From positions 2,728,001 to 2,792,000 of the forward strand of contig NZ_CP009282.1 of NCBI RefSeq assembly GCF_000758605.1: a DNA stretch of 64,000 nt, in the 5' to 3' direction. Numbering within the stretch: the first letter of the stretch is position 1; each line of letters begins with the position of its first letter. Under the pieces are notes generated by a model, which did not search any database, was not told the DNA's origin, and was given only the letters and a program-made list of their open reading frames with translations. The position numbers and the translations under genes were made by a program. Shown here piece after piece: positions 7,796 through 17,638 of the stretch. The DNA is from Paenibacillus sp. FSL R5-0912. Lineage in GTDB: Bacteria > Bacillota > Bacilli > Paenibacillales > Paenibacillaceae.

Positions 7796-9100
7796 ATGAA
7801 ACGATCCATGCAAAAAGTAACGTCAATATTACTTATGGTTATGATGCTGGCAATGGTAGTAACCGCCTGCGGCGGGAACAATGCGAAGAACAACAGCGCA
7901 AACGCCGGCAACAGCGGCAAGGAGACGCAGGGAGAAGGCAGCGGCAGCGGCAAGAAGACAGAGCTTCTGTTCTGGTCACCGTTCTCCGGCTCGGATGGCC
8001 CGTTCATGAAGAAAATCGTAGATAAATACAACAGCTCTCAGGATAAATACAAAGTGAATTTCGTGATCCAGCCCAATGGTGAGTATTACAAGCAGCTGGA
8101 TGTAGCGCTCAGCACCGGCAAGGAACGGCCGGACCTGATGATTATGCACGTGGATCAGGTGCCGACCTACCAGAGCAAGGATCAGCTGCAGTCGGTGGAT
8201 GAGCTGGCGGCAACAGCCGGAATTAATTCTGCTGATTTTGCCGAAGCCCCGGTGAAATACGCCACCATCGACAGCAAGCTGTACACCATTCCGCTCGACA
8301 TTCATCCGGTAGTCATGTACTACAACAAGGATCTGTTTGAAAAAGCGGGAATTACCGCACCGCCAACGAACCGTGCCGAATTCGACGCCGCCGTAGAGAA
8401 GCTGACGGATAAATCCAAGGGAGTCTACGGATATGTAGTACCTACCCTATGGCCGCAGCAGTTCATCTTCCCGTCGCTTGTCTGGCAGAATGGCGGAGAG
8501 CTGTGGAACGGAACAGACGTAGCTTACAATTCCCCGGAAGCGGTAGAAATGGTGCAGTGGCTGCGCGATATGGTCGACAAGGGCATCTCCCCGGCCAATG
8601 TTCAGCAGGACGGCGAGAATACGCTGTTCCTGCAGGGCAAGAATGCGATTCAGTTCAACGGACCATGGATGAAATCGCAGTTTGATGAAGCCGGACTCAA
8701 TTATGGCGTAGCCGTTATGCCGCAGATCGGCAAAGCAAAGCAGGCTATTTATGCAGGTTCGCATGGCTTCGTGGTTCCCAAAGCAGTGACCGACAGCAAT
8801 ACACTGGCCGGCATTGGCGATTTCCTCAAATATGTTTCCGGCAACTCCCTGGATTGGGCTGAATCCGGTCAGGCGGTAGCCTCCAAGACAGTCATGGACA
8901 GTGCTGAATTTAAGGCGATGGAATTCCAAAGCACAGTATCCCAGAGTTTCTCCTCTGTACAGTTTGCACCGAATGTACTGAACTGGGGCACCATCGTCGA
9001 GCCGGTATGGAGCGAGCTGAGCAATGCCATTCTCGGCAAAAAGTCACCGCAGCAGGCGATGGATGATGCAGTTGCCAAATCCCGTCAGGCGATGAAATAG
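7796..9100 (+). CDS. ABC transporter sugar-binding lipoprotein
   Basis: Family 1 extracellular solute-binding protein of 434 residues. The signal peptide ends in a lipobox (VVTAC, Cys25), then a Gly/Asn/Ser-rich linker (about 26-55), then the binding domain beginning ELLFWSPFSGSDGPFMKKIV. The mature protein would be tethered to the outer face of the membrane and deliver an oligosaccharide to the permeases encoded next. The start has aaggggag upstream. The permeases begin 78 bases later. The neighbouring GH43 and GH2 enzymes suggest a plant-derived oligosaccharide, which is inference. A second, related binding protein lies at 12723. Confidence 0.93.
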   Translation: MKRSMQKVTSILLMVMMLAMVVTACGGNNAKNNSANAGNSGKETQGEGSGSGKKTELLFWSPFSGSDGPFMKKIVDKYNSSQDKYKVNFVIQPNGEYYKQLDVALSTGKERPDLMIMHVDQVPTYQSKDQLQSVDELAATAGINSADFAEAPVKYATIDSKLYTIPLDIHPVVMYYNKDLFEKAGITAPPTNRAEFDAAVEKLTDKSKGVYGYVVPTLWPQQFIFPSLVWQNGGELWNGTDVAYNSPEAVEMVQWLRDMVDKGISPANVQQDGENTLFLQGKNAIQFNGPWMKSQFDEAGLNYGVAVMPQIGKAKQAIYAGSHGFVVPKAVTDSNTLAGIGDFLKYVSGNSLDWAESGQAVASKTVMDSAEFKAMEFQSTVSQSFSSVQFAPNVLNWGTIVEPVWSELSNAILGKKSPQQAMDDAVAKSRQAMK

Positions 9101-9178
9101 CACTTATGATGATGTGATCATTTCGGTAAGCAAAAGCGGGGAGCGCGGATCGCTTCCCGCTTTTCCCTATACGAAGAA

Positions 9179-10087
9179 ATGGAGGAACCCCTTTTGAAAA
9201 GCACATGGACTTCCCGCTTCACCTCATTCCTGTTCATCCTGCCCTACCTTGCAGCCTTCGGACTGTTTCTGCTGTTTCCGATCCTGTATGGTGTTGTGAT
9301 CAGCCTGCAGGACTTTGAGCTGCTGTCTGCCGCGCATCCCTTTGTGGGGCTGCGCAATTATATTACGATTTTCACCCCGGGGACGTATGAGAATAGTATC
9401 TTCTTCCGCGGGCTGTGGACCACCTTCCAGTTTGTACTGTACTCCGTTCCGTTGCTGATCGTGGTGGGGCTGGGGATGGCGATGCTGGTCAATGCGCTGC
9501 CTTCGAAGCTCCGGGGGTTATTCCGGACGTTCTATTTCCTGCCTTATGCCTTGTCGGCTTCGGTTATGGCCGTGATCTGGCTGATGATGTTCGATACCAA
9601 TGCCGGATTCATTAACAGTCTATTGCAAAAGCTAGGTCTGACCGGTATCCCGTGGCTGACCGCTACGCCTTGGGTATGGATTGCGCTGGTGCTCACGACG
9701 CTCTGGTGGACGATCGGGTTCAATATGATTATTTTTGTGAATGCGCTCAATGAGGTGCCTGAAGATTATTACGAGGCGGCTGCTATTGACGGGGCGGGCG
9801 CCTGGAGCAGGTTCGTGTCAATTACACTGCCCTCGATCCGGCCGGTGATGCTGTTCGTGATGATTACCTCAACGATCGCGTCCTTCAACATTTATGCCCA
9901 GCCGTTTCTGCTGACGCGCGGAGGGCCGGGAGACACCACCAAGGTGCTGCTGATCAATGTGCTGGACCAGGCATTCGTGCGCAAGGATATCGGCTCAGCT
10001 TCCGCGATGGCGATTCTGATGGCGCTGCTGATCATGATGGTGTCCATCGTACAGTTCCGTCTTACGAACCGGAAGGAGAAGGTATAA
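9179..10087 (+). CDS. Carbohydrate ABC transporter permease (MalF type)
   Basis: Inner-membrane permease of about 300 residues with six predicted helices. The first starts at SFLFILPYLAAFGLFLLF. The cytoplasmic EAA loop that docks the ATPase is YEAAAIDGAGAWSRFVSITL at about 195-215. The ATG at 9179 has no good site. An in-frame TTG at 9194 lies 8 bases after ggagg and may be the true start, shortening the protein by five residues. The MalG-type partner follows directly. No ATPase gene is in the locus, so a shared MsmX-type ATPase is presumably used. Confidence 0.93.
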   Translation: MEEPLLKSTWTSRFTSFLFILPYLAAFGLFLLFPILYGVVISLQDFELLSAAHPFVGLRNYITIFTPGTYENSIFFRGLWTTFQFVLYSVPLLIVVGLGMAMLVNALPSKLRGLFRTFYFLPYALSASVMAVIWLMMFDTNAGFINSLLQKLGLTGIPWLTATPWVWIALVLTTLWWTIGFNMIIFVNALNEVPEDYYEAAAIDGAGAWSRFVSITLPSIRPVMLFVMITSTIASFNIYAQPFLLTRGGPGDTTKVLLINVLDQAFVRKDIGSASAMAILMALLIMMVSIVQFRLTNRKEKV

Positions 10088-10921
10088 ATGGGAAAAGCCA
10101 AAAAAACCAGCCTGCTGCTGCTGGCCATTCTGATTGCACTGTTCGTGCTGCTGCCGCTCGTGTGGATGCTGTCCACTGCGTTTAAAAATGACTTCGAAGC
10201 GCTCTCCGGGCGGATGAACTTCTTCCCGCAGAAGCCCACGCTTGATAATTTCGTTCAGGGGCTGAGCGGGGAGCTGATGAATACACCGATTCTGCGCTGG
10301 ATCATCAATTCCCTGTCAGTCGGGATTGTGGGAACAGCAATCGTGCTGCAGATTGATTCGATGGCGGCGTTTGCCCTGGCCCGGCTGCCGGATCTGCCGC
10401 TGCGCCGTACGCTGCTGTCCATGTTCATTGCCTCATTGATGATTCCCAGCGTGCTGACCTTTCTGCCGATGTACATTGAGTTCAATACACTAGGGCTGAT
10501 CAACACGTATCAGGCGCTGATTCTGCCGGCTACAGCCGGGGCGTTCGGCGTGTTCCTGCTGTATCAGTTCTTTGTCTCCTTCCCGAAAGAAATCGAAGAG
10601 GCGGCCCGGATCGACGGGGTGAACAAATGGAATCTGTATGCCAGGATCCTGCTGCCTTCCGCAGTGTCGATCATGATGACGCTGGGGATTTTCACCTTCA
10701 TGGGAATCTATAATGACTTTGTCTGGCCGCTGTATGCGACCACCTCGCCGGAGATGCGGACGATCACCGCAGGTATTGCTATGATGGCCACCGGAAGCTA
10801 CACCCAGAGTTACGGCAAATTAATGGCTATGACCACTATCGCGGCGCTCCCGGTGCTGATTATCTTCATTGTAGGCCAGAAGTCTTTTGTAAAAGCCATA
10901 ACGAGCTCGGGTGTGAAATAA
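10088..10921 (+). CDS. Carbohydrate ABC transporter permease (MalG type)
   Basis: Second permease subunit, 277 residues, about six membrane helices. The EAA loop reads EEAARIDGVNKWNLYARILL, near residue 170. It starts immediately after the stop of the first permease, with aaggagaaggt as the ribosome site, so the two are translationally linked. Together they form the membrane channel for the lipoprotein at 7796 and perhaps for the second one at 12723. The length is normal for the family and no damage is seen. Confidence 0.94.
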   Translation: MGKAKKTSLLLLAILIALFVLLPLVWMLSTAFKNDFEALSGRMNFFPQKPTLDNFVQGLSGELMNTPILRWIINSLSVGIVGTAIVLQIDSMAAFALARLPDLPLRRTLLSMFIASLMIPSVLTFLPMYIEFNTLGLINTYQALILPATAGAFGVFLLYQFFVSFPKEIEEAARIDGVNKWNLYARILLPSAVSIMMTLGIFTFMGIYNDFVWPLYATTSPEMRTITAGIAMMATGSYTQSYGKLMAMTTIAALPVLIIFIVGQKSFVKAITSSGVK

Positions 10922-10941
10922 CGGGTAATAGGGGGAAGCAT

Positions 10942-12726
10942 ATGGAAATGAAATCAGCGAAACCGCGGAAGGCATGGACAGGTAAGAACTCACGTAGAAT
11001 AATCTACTCCCTTGCGGCGGTTCTGTTACTTATACTGGCGGGAGGTGCATATTTAGTGCAGCAGCACAATAATAGCAGGACGGATGAGGTCTACAATGGG
11101 CATGGCGGGACGTTTAAGAACACACTTGCCGAGATCGATACTCCTGATCCGAGCATGATCTACAAGGATGGATATTATTACATGACCTTTACCCATAACG
11201 GAACGGATATTATGGTGATGAAGTCACGCACAATGGATTTCCGCCAGGCCGAGCGGAAGGTGGTATGGTATCCGCCGGCGGAGACCGCCTACTCGGCGAA
11301 TCTCTGGGCACCCGAGCTCCAGTATATCCGGGGCAGCTGGTATATCTATTTTGCCGCGGATAACGGAATGAATGAGAATCACCGGATGTATGTGCTTCAG
11401 GGGGACAGCGGTGATCCGCTGGGCGATTACACCTTCAAGGGCCAAATAACCGACGACACCAACAAATGGGCGATCGACGGGCTGGTGATGGAGGTGGATG
11501 ATGAGCTGTATTTCGTCTGGTCCGGCTGGGAAGGCGATGTGAACGCTGCGCAGAACACCTATATTGCACCAATGAGTGATCCGCTGACGATCAGCGGACC
11601 GAGGGTGCTGCTAAGCGAGCCGCTGCTCCCATGGGAGCAGGCCGGAGGCCCGCCGTACATTAATGAAGGCCAGTCAGTCCTTCATCATGACGGCCGCGTC
11701 TTCATTGTCTATTCCGGCGCGGGCAGCTGGACTCCGTATTACAGTCTGGGCCTGCTGGCCTTGAAGCCCGGCGGCAATCCGCTGGAGGCGGCAGACTGGA
11801 CCAAGGCGGAGCAGCCGCTGCTGGCGATGGATGAAGCCGCCGGAGTGTACGGACCGGGGCATAACTCGTTTACGGTGTCGCCGGATGACAGCGAACAGTG
11901 GATTGTCTACCACGCAACTACAGGGGCAGCGGACGGCTGGAACAACCGCAAAGCGCGTGCCCAGCCGGTCTGCTGGGACGATGGCGGCCTGCCGGTGTTC
12001 GGGAAGCCGCTGGCGCTGAGCACGGCACTTAAGGTTCCCGCTGGAATGGGAGTATTCCAGGCTGAGAATGCCATCCGCAGCGGGAACCGGCTGGAGTTCC
12101 CGTCCCTGCCGTCCACAGTAGATAGCGATACTCCGCTGCTGGTGCATTATGTGAATCCGGGTGAAGCGCAGGCGGAGGCGGCAGTCTCAGTGAATGCTGG
12201 AACACCGTCAAAGCTTCAGCTGCCGCCTTCCGAAGAGGGACAGACCGGATACGCCTATCTGAGCTTACCGTTCACAGCCGGGATGAATACATTAGCCTTT
12301 GAGCTGCCGGAGGGAAGTGCAGCTGAACTGAAGGCCATTGAAATTCCGCGTTATGAAGGTGAAGCCCAGACGCTGGAGGGGAATGCTGATGCGGAGGATA
12401 ACCCGTATGCCTCTGGCGGAGCGGCGGCGAGCCTGAGCGGAAGTGATGCCGCGCTGCGTTTCAGCAATATTCACGTTCCGCGAAGTGGGACCTACTCCGT
12501 CTCCGTAGCTGTTCTTAATGCTTCACCGGACGCGAAGCTGGAGGTGGCGGTGAACGGGGATTCTACGATCGTATCAACCCTGGAATCTAAGGAACGAAAC
12601 CAATTATCCTTCATGGAGCTGGAGCTGGAGCTGCAATTGCAGAGCGGTGCGAACGAAATCATTCTTTTTGACAGACAAGGCAGCTTCGGTATAGATTATA
12701 TGGATATATGGCAGAAGAGTGAATGA
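10942..12726 (+). CDS. Membrane-anchored glycoside hydrolase family 43 protein
   Basis: 594 residues. An N-terminal basic segment and one hydrophobic helix (about 20-40) without a clear cleavage site suggest an anchored extracellular enzyme. The five-bladed propeller of GH43 spans about 62-370. The catalytic base is probably Asp69 in DTPDPSMIY, the pKa-modulating Asp is in WAIDGLVMEV and the general acid Glu is in YINEGQSVL. The C-terminal part (about 375-590) contains two beta-rich segments like CBM6-type carbohydrate-binding modules (ending NEIILFDRQGSFGIDYMDIW). GH43 enzymes cut arabinan or xylan-type linkages; the exact substrate is unknown. The next gene overlaps by 4 bases (ATGA). Confidence 0.88.
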   Translation: MEMKSAKPRKAWTGKNSRRIIYSLAAVLLLILAGGAYLVQQHNNSRTDEVYNGHGGTFKNTLAEIDTPDPSMIYKDGYYYMTFTHNGTDIMVMKSRTMDFRQAERKVVWYPPAETAYSANLWAPELQYIRGSWYIYFAADNGMNENHRMYVLQGDSGDPLGDYTFKGQITDDTNKWAIDGLVMEVDDELYFVWSGWEGDVNAAQNTYIAPMSDPLTISGPRVLLSEPLLPWEQAGGPPYINEGQSVLHHDGRVFIVYSGAGSWTPYYSLGLLALKPGGNPLEAADWTKAEQPLLAMDEAAGVYGPGHNSFTVSPDDSEQWIVYHATTGAADGWNNRKARAQPVCWDDGGLPVFGKPLALSTALKVPAGMGVFQAENAIRSGNRLEFPSLPSTVDSDTPLLVHYVNPGEAQAEAAVSVNAGTPSKLQLPPSEEGQTGYAYLSLPFTAGMNTLAFELPEGSAAELKAIEIPRYEGEAQTLEGNADAEDNPYASGGAAASLSGSDAALRFSNIHVPRSGTYSVSVAVLNASPDAKLEVAVNGDSTIVSTLESKERNQLSFMELELELQLQSGANEIILFDRQGSFGIDYMDIWQKSE

Positions 12727-14087
12727 GCCGGAAGATTCATAGAATGCAAGCAAGACGGGGGCTTAACCATATGAGAGATACGGGTCGCTATAGCGGACTC
12801 AAACGGAACAAACTGATTACGCTTTCAATTCTGCTGCTGGCTATGCTTCTGGTGCTGGGTGGTTGCGGTACAGATGGGGCAGAGGAATCCCCCCAGGCTG
12901 CCGCTGAGCCGGTAACTCTGGAGTATTGGACTCCATTCAGCGGCGGAGACAACATTTTCATGACCGAGCTGGTGCAGCAGTTCAACCGGGAGCACGGGGA
13001 TATCCGGATCGAACAGATCAACTCCCGGCTGGATGATTATTATTCCCGGCTGCGCACGGCGATTCTGTCCGGTAATGCACCGGATTTAGCCATTATTCAC
13101 GCGACCAATCTGCCGCAATTCGTGCAGAACGGTTATATTGAGCCGCTTGACGGACTCGCTGCGGATACCGGGCTGGACTGGGGCCAGTTCAATGCCAAAA
13201 TCGCTGAGTCCACGGTCTACGGCGGTGCCCATTATGCTATACCCCTGGATACGCATACGTTAGTGCTCTATTACAATAAGAAGTATTTAAAAGAGGCTGG
13301 GCTGCTGGATGCCGGGGACAAACCGTTGATCAGCAAGGGAGAGCGAGGGTTTACGGAGTTCCTGCAGCAGTTGAAGGCGGAGTTGCCGCCCGGTGTTGCT
13401 CCGCTGGCTCTGCCCAGCACACGTATTGATTCCGTGTGGCTGTGGTGGAGCCTGTACAATCAGATGCAGGGCGGTGGTGTCTTTTACAATCCCGAAGGTA
13501 CGCAGGCGGTCTTTAACAACAAGGAATCGCTTCAGGCTCTGGAGTTCGTGAATAGCCTGTATCAGCAGGAGCTGATTCCGCCGGATATTAATGATGCCTT
13601 CAAGCTGTTCTATGACGGGGAGGCCGCTATGCTGATTACGGGGGTGTGGGGAACCGGCGCTTTTGAGAAGGATGAGAACCTGGAGCTGGGCGTCGTGCCG
13701 GTTCCGGTCATCTACGATCATCCGGCGGTCTGGGGAGATTCGCATACGCTGGCTATTCCGGCCAAAAGCGAGATGAGTGCGGAGAAGCGTAATGCTGCCA
13801 TGATTTTTGCCCGCTGGGCGGTGGAGCATGGAGTGATGTGGGCGGAAGCCGGTCATGTACCGAGTTCCCGGGAGGTCGTAGAGAGCGGAGCGTATGCTGC
13901 ACTGAAGTTCCGCAGTGATTATGCCAATACCGCCAACTCCGTAGCCTACTGGCCGAGAAATGTGAAGCAGTGGAGTATTAATGAAGAGATTATCCGGCAG
14001 TTTGAGAAAATGATCTACAAGGAGCAAAGCCCGGAGCAGGCTCTGCAAAAAGCGGTGGACAGCATTAACCTTCAGCTGAAGAAATAA
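12723..14087 (+). CDS. Second sugar-binding lipoprotein of the locus
   Basis: Family 1 solute-binding protein of 454 residues, similar in layout to the one at 7796: both open the mature domain with a WxPFSGxD motif (EYWTPFSGGDNIFMTELVQ here). The lipobox is VLGGC, with Cys48 from the first start. ATG 12723 overlaps the GH43 stop, but in-frame ATGs at 12744 and 12771 would give a more usual signal peptide length. No second permease pair is present. It may feed the same permeases, or act with the following sensor kinase as a sugar sensor, as known for some YesM-type systems. Confidence 0.9.
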   Translation: MSRKIHRMQARRGLNHMRDTGRYSGLKRNKLITLSILLLAMLLVLGGCGTDGAEESPQAAAEPVTLEYWTPFSGGDNIFMTELVQQFNREHGDIRIEQINSRLDDYYSRLRTAILSGNAPDLAIIHATNLPQFVQNGYIEPLDGLAADTGLDWGQFNAKIAESTVYGGAHYAIPLDTHTLVLYYNKKYLKEAGLLDAGDKPLISKGERGFTEFLQQLKAELPPGVAPLALPSTRIDSVWLWWSLYNQMQGGGVFYNPEGTQAVFNNKESLQALEFVNSLYQQELIPPDINDAFKLFYDGEAAMLITGVWGTGAFEKDENLELGVVPVPVIYDHPAVWGDSHTLAIPAKSEMSAEKRNAAMIFARWAVEHGVMWAEAGHVPSSREVVESGAYAALKFRSDYANTANSVAYWPRNVKQWSINEEIIRQFEKMIYKEQSPEQALQKAVDSINLQLKK

Positions 14088-14110
14088 ATGCAAAAGGATT
14101 AAAGGGGAGA

Positions 14111-15928
14111 ATGCGGTTGAAATCATTTCGCGGCTGGTTCAGGAATCTGGCGCTCGCGCGCAAGCTTATTCTTATCAATGTGGTATTCATTGTGCTGCCG
14201 CTGGGGCTGATGGGCTATTTCGCCTTCGCACGCTTCACCGAAACGACGGAGCGCAAGGTTGGCGATTATCAGCTTCAGACGCTGAAGCAGCTTACCCTGA
14301 ATATCGACACCTATATGAATGAGCTGAACCGGCTGACCGTGATGCCCTATCAGTATCCGAAAGTAACCGAGTATCTGGCTACCAAACGTATCTCCGGTGA
14401 ACCGCTGACATTGGATGAGATTAGCGGACTGAACAGCTTCGTCACTCAGGTGTTTTTGAACGGCCGGGTAGATATACTAGGTGTCTCTCTGTATGGTACG
14501 GGCGGAGCTTCGTATGTGGTCATGCCGGAGAGCCAGTATGTGACGACCTATAAGCTCGATGAAAATGTCAGCTGGCTGAACAAGTTCAAGGGTCACTACG
14601 GGCAGCCAGTGTATGTTGCCACACATGACTTAAGCTCAAGCGGCGGAAATGTGTATCAGGCCTTCTCCATTGTGCGGGAGCTGCGCAGCTTCGATGACGG
14701 GGTGACCCTCGGGTACATCGTCATTGATGTGGACCCCAAGTTCATTAGTGAGATTCTGTCCAAAGTAAAGCTGGATGCCAAAGAACTGCTGTACATTACG
14801 GATGATTCCGGCAACCTGGTCATCGGCAAGGATCATGGACTGCCGCAGGCAGCGCCTTCCCTGTCTCCTGAACATTCGGGTGAAGGGGTAAGTCATGTGA
14901 AGTCGGAGGGCGAAGGGCTGCTGATGGCCCACGTAACTTCTGAAGTGACAGGCTGGACCACGGTGGGTGTTGTACCGGTCTCCAGTCTGATGAAAGATAC
15001 CGAGGTTCTACGCACCTACATTATTCTTATTGGCATCATCTGTGTAGGTCTGGCCCTGCTGCTGTATGTGTTTATCGCCTACCGGATCACCCAACCGCTG
15101 CGCAAGCTGAGCCGGCTGATGCGCAGTGTCGAGCGCGGAGACCTCAGCAGGGCTTTTCCGGTGAGCGGTACGGACGAGGTAGGAATGCTGGGCCATTCGT
15201 TCAACGGCATGCTCGCCAAGCTTAGCGAACTGGGATATCTGCTCTATGAGACGGAGATCCGGGAGAAGGATGCGCAGATTGCCGCGCTGCAGAGCAAGAT
15301 CAATCCGCATTTTCTGTACAATACACTGGGTTCCATCAGCATGTACGCCGAGCTTGAGGGCAGTCCGGAGATTATTACGATGTCCAACAATCTCAGCAAG
15401 CTGCTGCGCTACAGCCTCAGCGGGCGCACGGAGCATGTGACGCTTCAGGATGAGCTGGACCATGTCGGCGGATATATGGCAATCCAGCAGATGCGCTATG
15501 AAGAACGCATTCACTTCACGATGACCATTGAACCTTCGCTGCTGGACTGTGAGGTCATTCCGCTGATGATCCAGCCGCTGGTGGAGAATGCAATCAATCA
15601 TGCACTGGACAAAGGGGTGGGCCGGGGCCGTATTTCGCTGACCGCGGACAGCAGCAGTCAGGTGCTTAGAATCACTATCGAGGATGATGGCATCGGCATG
15701 AATGCGGAGGCGCTTGAGGCGCTTCGGCTGCATCTGCTGAATACGAAGGAGCTGGGCGGACGCTCAGGCAACGGTCTGCTGAATGTTCACCGCCGGATTG
15801 TGCTGCATTATGGCGATGAATATGGTCTTTCGCTGGAGAGTATGCCGTATCAGGGCTTCAAGGCAGTGCTGAGGCTGCCGGTTATTACCCATCAGGGCAG
15901 AGCAAGGGAGGATGACGGAGTTGCCTAA
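14111..15928 (+). CDS. Sensor histidine kinase, YesM/LytS type
   Basis: 605 residues. One transmembrane helix at about 20-42, an extracellular dCache-like sensor (about 45-290), a second helix (about 298-320), HAMP (about 318-370), then a His_kinase domain with the phospho-acceptor His400 in INPHFLYNTLGSISMY. The ATP-binding domain shows VENAINHAL, DDGIGMN and NGLLNVHRRI. These kinases pair with AraC-type response regulators and control carbohydrate uptake genes. aaggggag precedes the ATG. The stop overlaps the regulator gene by 17 bases, so the two are co-expressed. The signal is presumably an oligosaccharide, directly or through the neighbouring binding protein. Confidence 0.94.
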   Translation: MRLKSFRGWFRNLALARKLILINVVFIVLPLGLMGYFAFARFTETTERKVGDYQLQTLKQLTLNIDTYMNELNRLTVMPYQYPKVTEYLATKRISGEPLTLDEISGLNSFVTQVFLNGRVDILGVSLYGTGGASYVVMPESQYVTTYKLDENVSWLNKFKGHYGQPVYVATHDLSSSGGNVYQAFSIVRELRSFDDGVTLGYIVIDVDPKFISEILSKVKLDAKELLYITDDSGNLVIGKDHGLPQAAPSLSPEHSGEGVSHVKSEGEGLLMAHVTSEVTGWTTVGVVPVSSLMKDTEVLRTYIILIGIICVGLALLLYVFIAYRITQPLRKLSRLMRSVERGDLSRAFPVSGTDEVGMLGHSFNGMLAKLSELGYLLYETEIREKDAQIAALQSKINPHFLYNTLGSISMYAELEGSPEIITMSNNLSKLLRYSLSGRTEHVTLQDELDHVGGYMAIQQMRYEERIHFTMTIEPSLLDCEVIPLMIQPLVENAINHALDKGVGRGRISLTADSSSQVLRITIEDDGIGMNAEALEALRLHLLNTKELGGRSGNGLLNVHRRIVLHYGDEYGLSLESMPYQGFKAVLRLPVITHQGRAREDDGVA

Positions 15929-17561
15929 AATACTGATTGTTGACGATGAGTCTGTCTTCCGCAAAGGTCTGCGCAAAATGATCACCAGCCTGGAGGGTAA
16001 CTGGGAGGTGGTTGGTGAAGCCATTGACGGCTATGATGCGCTTGACAAGCTGGCCGAGCTGTCGCCGGAAGTGCTGCTCACGGATATCCGCATGCCGCGG
16101 ATGGACGGGATTCAGCTGCAGCAGATGGCCGGGGGAAGGTTCAAGGATCTGATGACCGTCGTGGTCAGCGGCTATGACGAGTTCGCCTATGTGCAGCAGT
16201 CGATGCGCCAGGGGGCGAAGGATTATCTGATGAAGCCGGTCGAACGCCAGGAGCTGAGCCGTGTGCTGGAGAGACTGGGGCGGGAACTGGCCGAGCGCAA
16301 GGCGCTTCCGGTGCGCAAGGATGAACCATGGCAGGTCCAGCCTGTACTGAAGCGGCATGTGGCCGGTCATCTGATCGAGAGTCTGCTGAAAGGCAAAACA
16401 GAAGATAGCGACCTGCAGCTGCTGCGGGAGATGGGCTTCGCCTTCGGCCATCCTTACTTTCTCTGCATGGTGATTAAGCTGGATAAGCATTCGGTGGAGA
16501 AGGAGCGTTATCAGCGGGGCGATGCCTCCCTGTTCCTCCTGTATATCCAGCAGGTTGTCCAGGAAATGATTGACCGCCATGCGACAGGTTTAAGCTTCGT
16601 GCTGTCGGATACCGAGGTGGTGGCTTTGCTGAATATAGCTGAGCCGGAGCATTCCTTATCGGCACCGGGAGCTCTGGGCGACCTGATCCGCAGGCAGATC
16701 CGCTCTTTGTCCAACCTGACGGTAACCATCGGGGTCAGTAATCCGGCGGAAGGACTGCCGGGTATTCCGAAAGCTTATAGTGAAGCCGGAATCGCCCTCT
16801 TGTACCGGCTGATCGAAGGCGGTGATAAGCTGCTCGATTATGCCAAAATGACAGAGCGCCCCCATTCCGGAAGCGGACCTTTGAAATGGTCATGGGAGAT
16901 GCTGGAGAAGTCGATTACCGGAGGAAGAGTGGCCAGCATCGGCCCGATTGTTGAACATATGATTGAAGAGCTGTGCAGTAAGGCAGATTCACCGGAGAGT
17001 ATTCATCAGCAAATCTGTAAGCTGCTGCTGTACTATTACGAGCTGTCCGAAGAGCTTGAGGTTACGGAATCGTGGCTGGGATCGAAGGATATCCGCAAGG
17101 TGCTGTTCGATGTATGCAGCCTCTCTTCGCGGCAGGAGCTGGCCGAGAAATGCCGGGGGCTGCTGCTCACCCTGACCGGCTGCATTGCGAAGTCCAGAGA
17201 GGTGAAGGATCTCGATCCAGTTGCTGCCGCCCAGCGCTACATTTCGCAGCATTATGATCATCCGCTAAGCCTTAAGGAAGTGGCGGATGAGGTGTATTTG
17301 AACCCGGCGTATTTCAGCAATCTATTCAAACAAAGAACAGGCGTCACCTTTATCGAATTCCTGACCCATATCCGGATGGAAGAAGCGCGCAAGAAGCTGG
17401 CCTTCACAGATGAGAAAATCAGCAGGATCGCTGAGGAGACGGGCTTTGGCAATGTGCGCCACTTCAACCGCGTGTTCAAAAACTGCAGCGGTTTTTCGCC
17501 TAAAGAATACAGGGATAGTATACGCAAGGCGCAGGCGGCTTCTATGGATGGCCGGGAGTGA
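15912..17561 (+). CDS. Response regulator, YesN type (REC plus AraC HTH)
   Basis: 549 residues. The receiver domain (about 5-125) has the acidic pair IVDDE, phospho-acceptor Asp58 in VLLTDIRMP and Lys in DYLMKPV. A middle region of about 300 residues contains LTVTIGVSNPAEG, as in YesN proteins. The C-terminal AraC domain (about 440-540) has two helix-turn-helix units, ending GFGNVRHFNRVFKNCSGFSP. ATG 15912 directly abuts the site gggagg; the in-frame TTG at 15921 (LPKILIVDD) has better spacing and may be the real start. It probably activates the surrounding transport and hydrolase genes. Confidence 0.94.
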   Translation: MTELPKILIVDDESVFRKGLRKMITSLEGNWEVVGEAIDGYDALDKLAELSPEVLLTDIRMPRMDGIQLQQMAGGRFKDLMTVVVSGYDEFAYVQQSMRQGAKDYLMKPVERQELSRVLERLGRELAERKALPVRKDEPWQVQPVLKRHVAGHLIESLLKGKTEDSDLQLLREMGFAFGHPYFLCMVIKLDKHSVEKERYQRGDASLFLLYIQQVVQEMIDRHATGLSFVLSDTEVVALLNIAEPEHSLSAPGALGDLIRRQIRSLSNLTVTIGVSNPAEGLPGIPKAYSEAGIALLYRLIEGGDKLLDYAKMTERPHSGSGPLKWSWEMLEKSITGGRVASIGPIVEHMIEELCSKADSPESIHQQICKLLLYYYELSEELEVTESWLGSKDIRKVLFDVCSLSSRQELAEKCRGLLLTLTGCIAKSREVKDLDPVAAAQRYISQHYDHPLSLKEVADEVYLNPAYFSNLFKQRTGVTFIEFLTHIRMEEARKKLAFTDEKISRIAEETGFGNVRHFNRVFKNCSGFSPKEYRDSIRKAQAASMDGRE

Positions 17562-17638
17562 CAGTAAGGACTGATAAGGACTACAGCAAGACCGGATCGC
17601 ATGAAATCTAATCACACGGGAAACTGGCGGATGAAATA

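Noticed and set aside
13287..14126. 279-codon minus-strand ORF opposite the second sugar-binding protein
   Set aside because: Antisense shadow of a well-supported lipoprotein gene.
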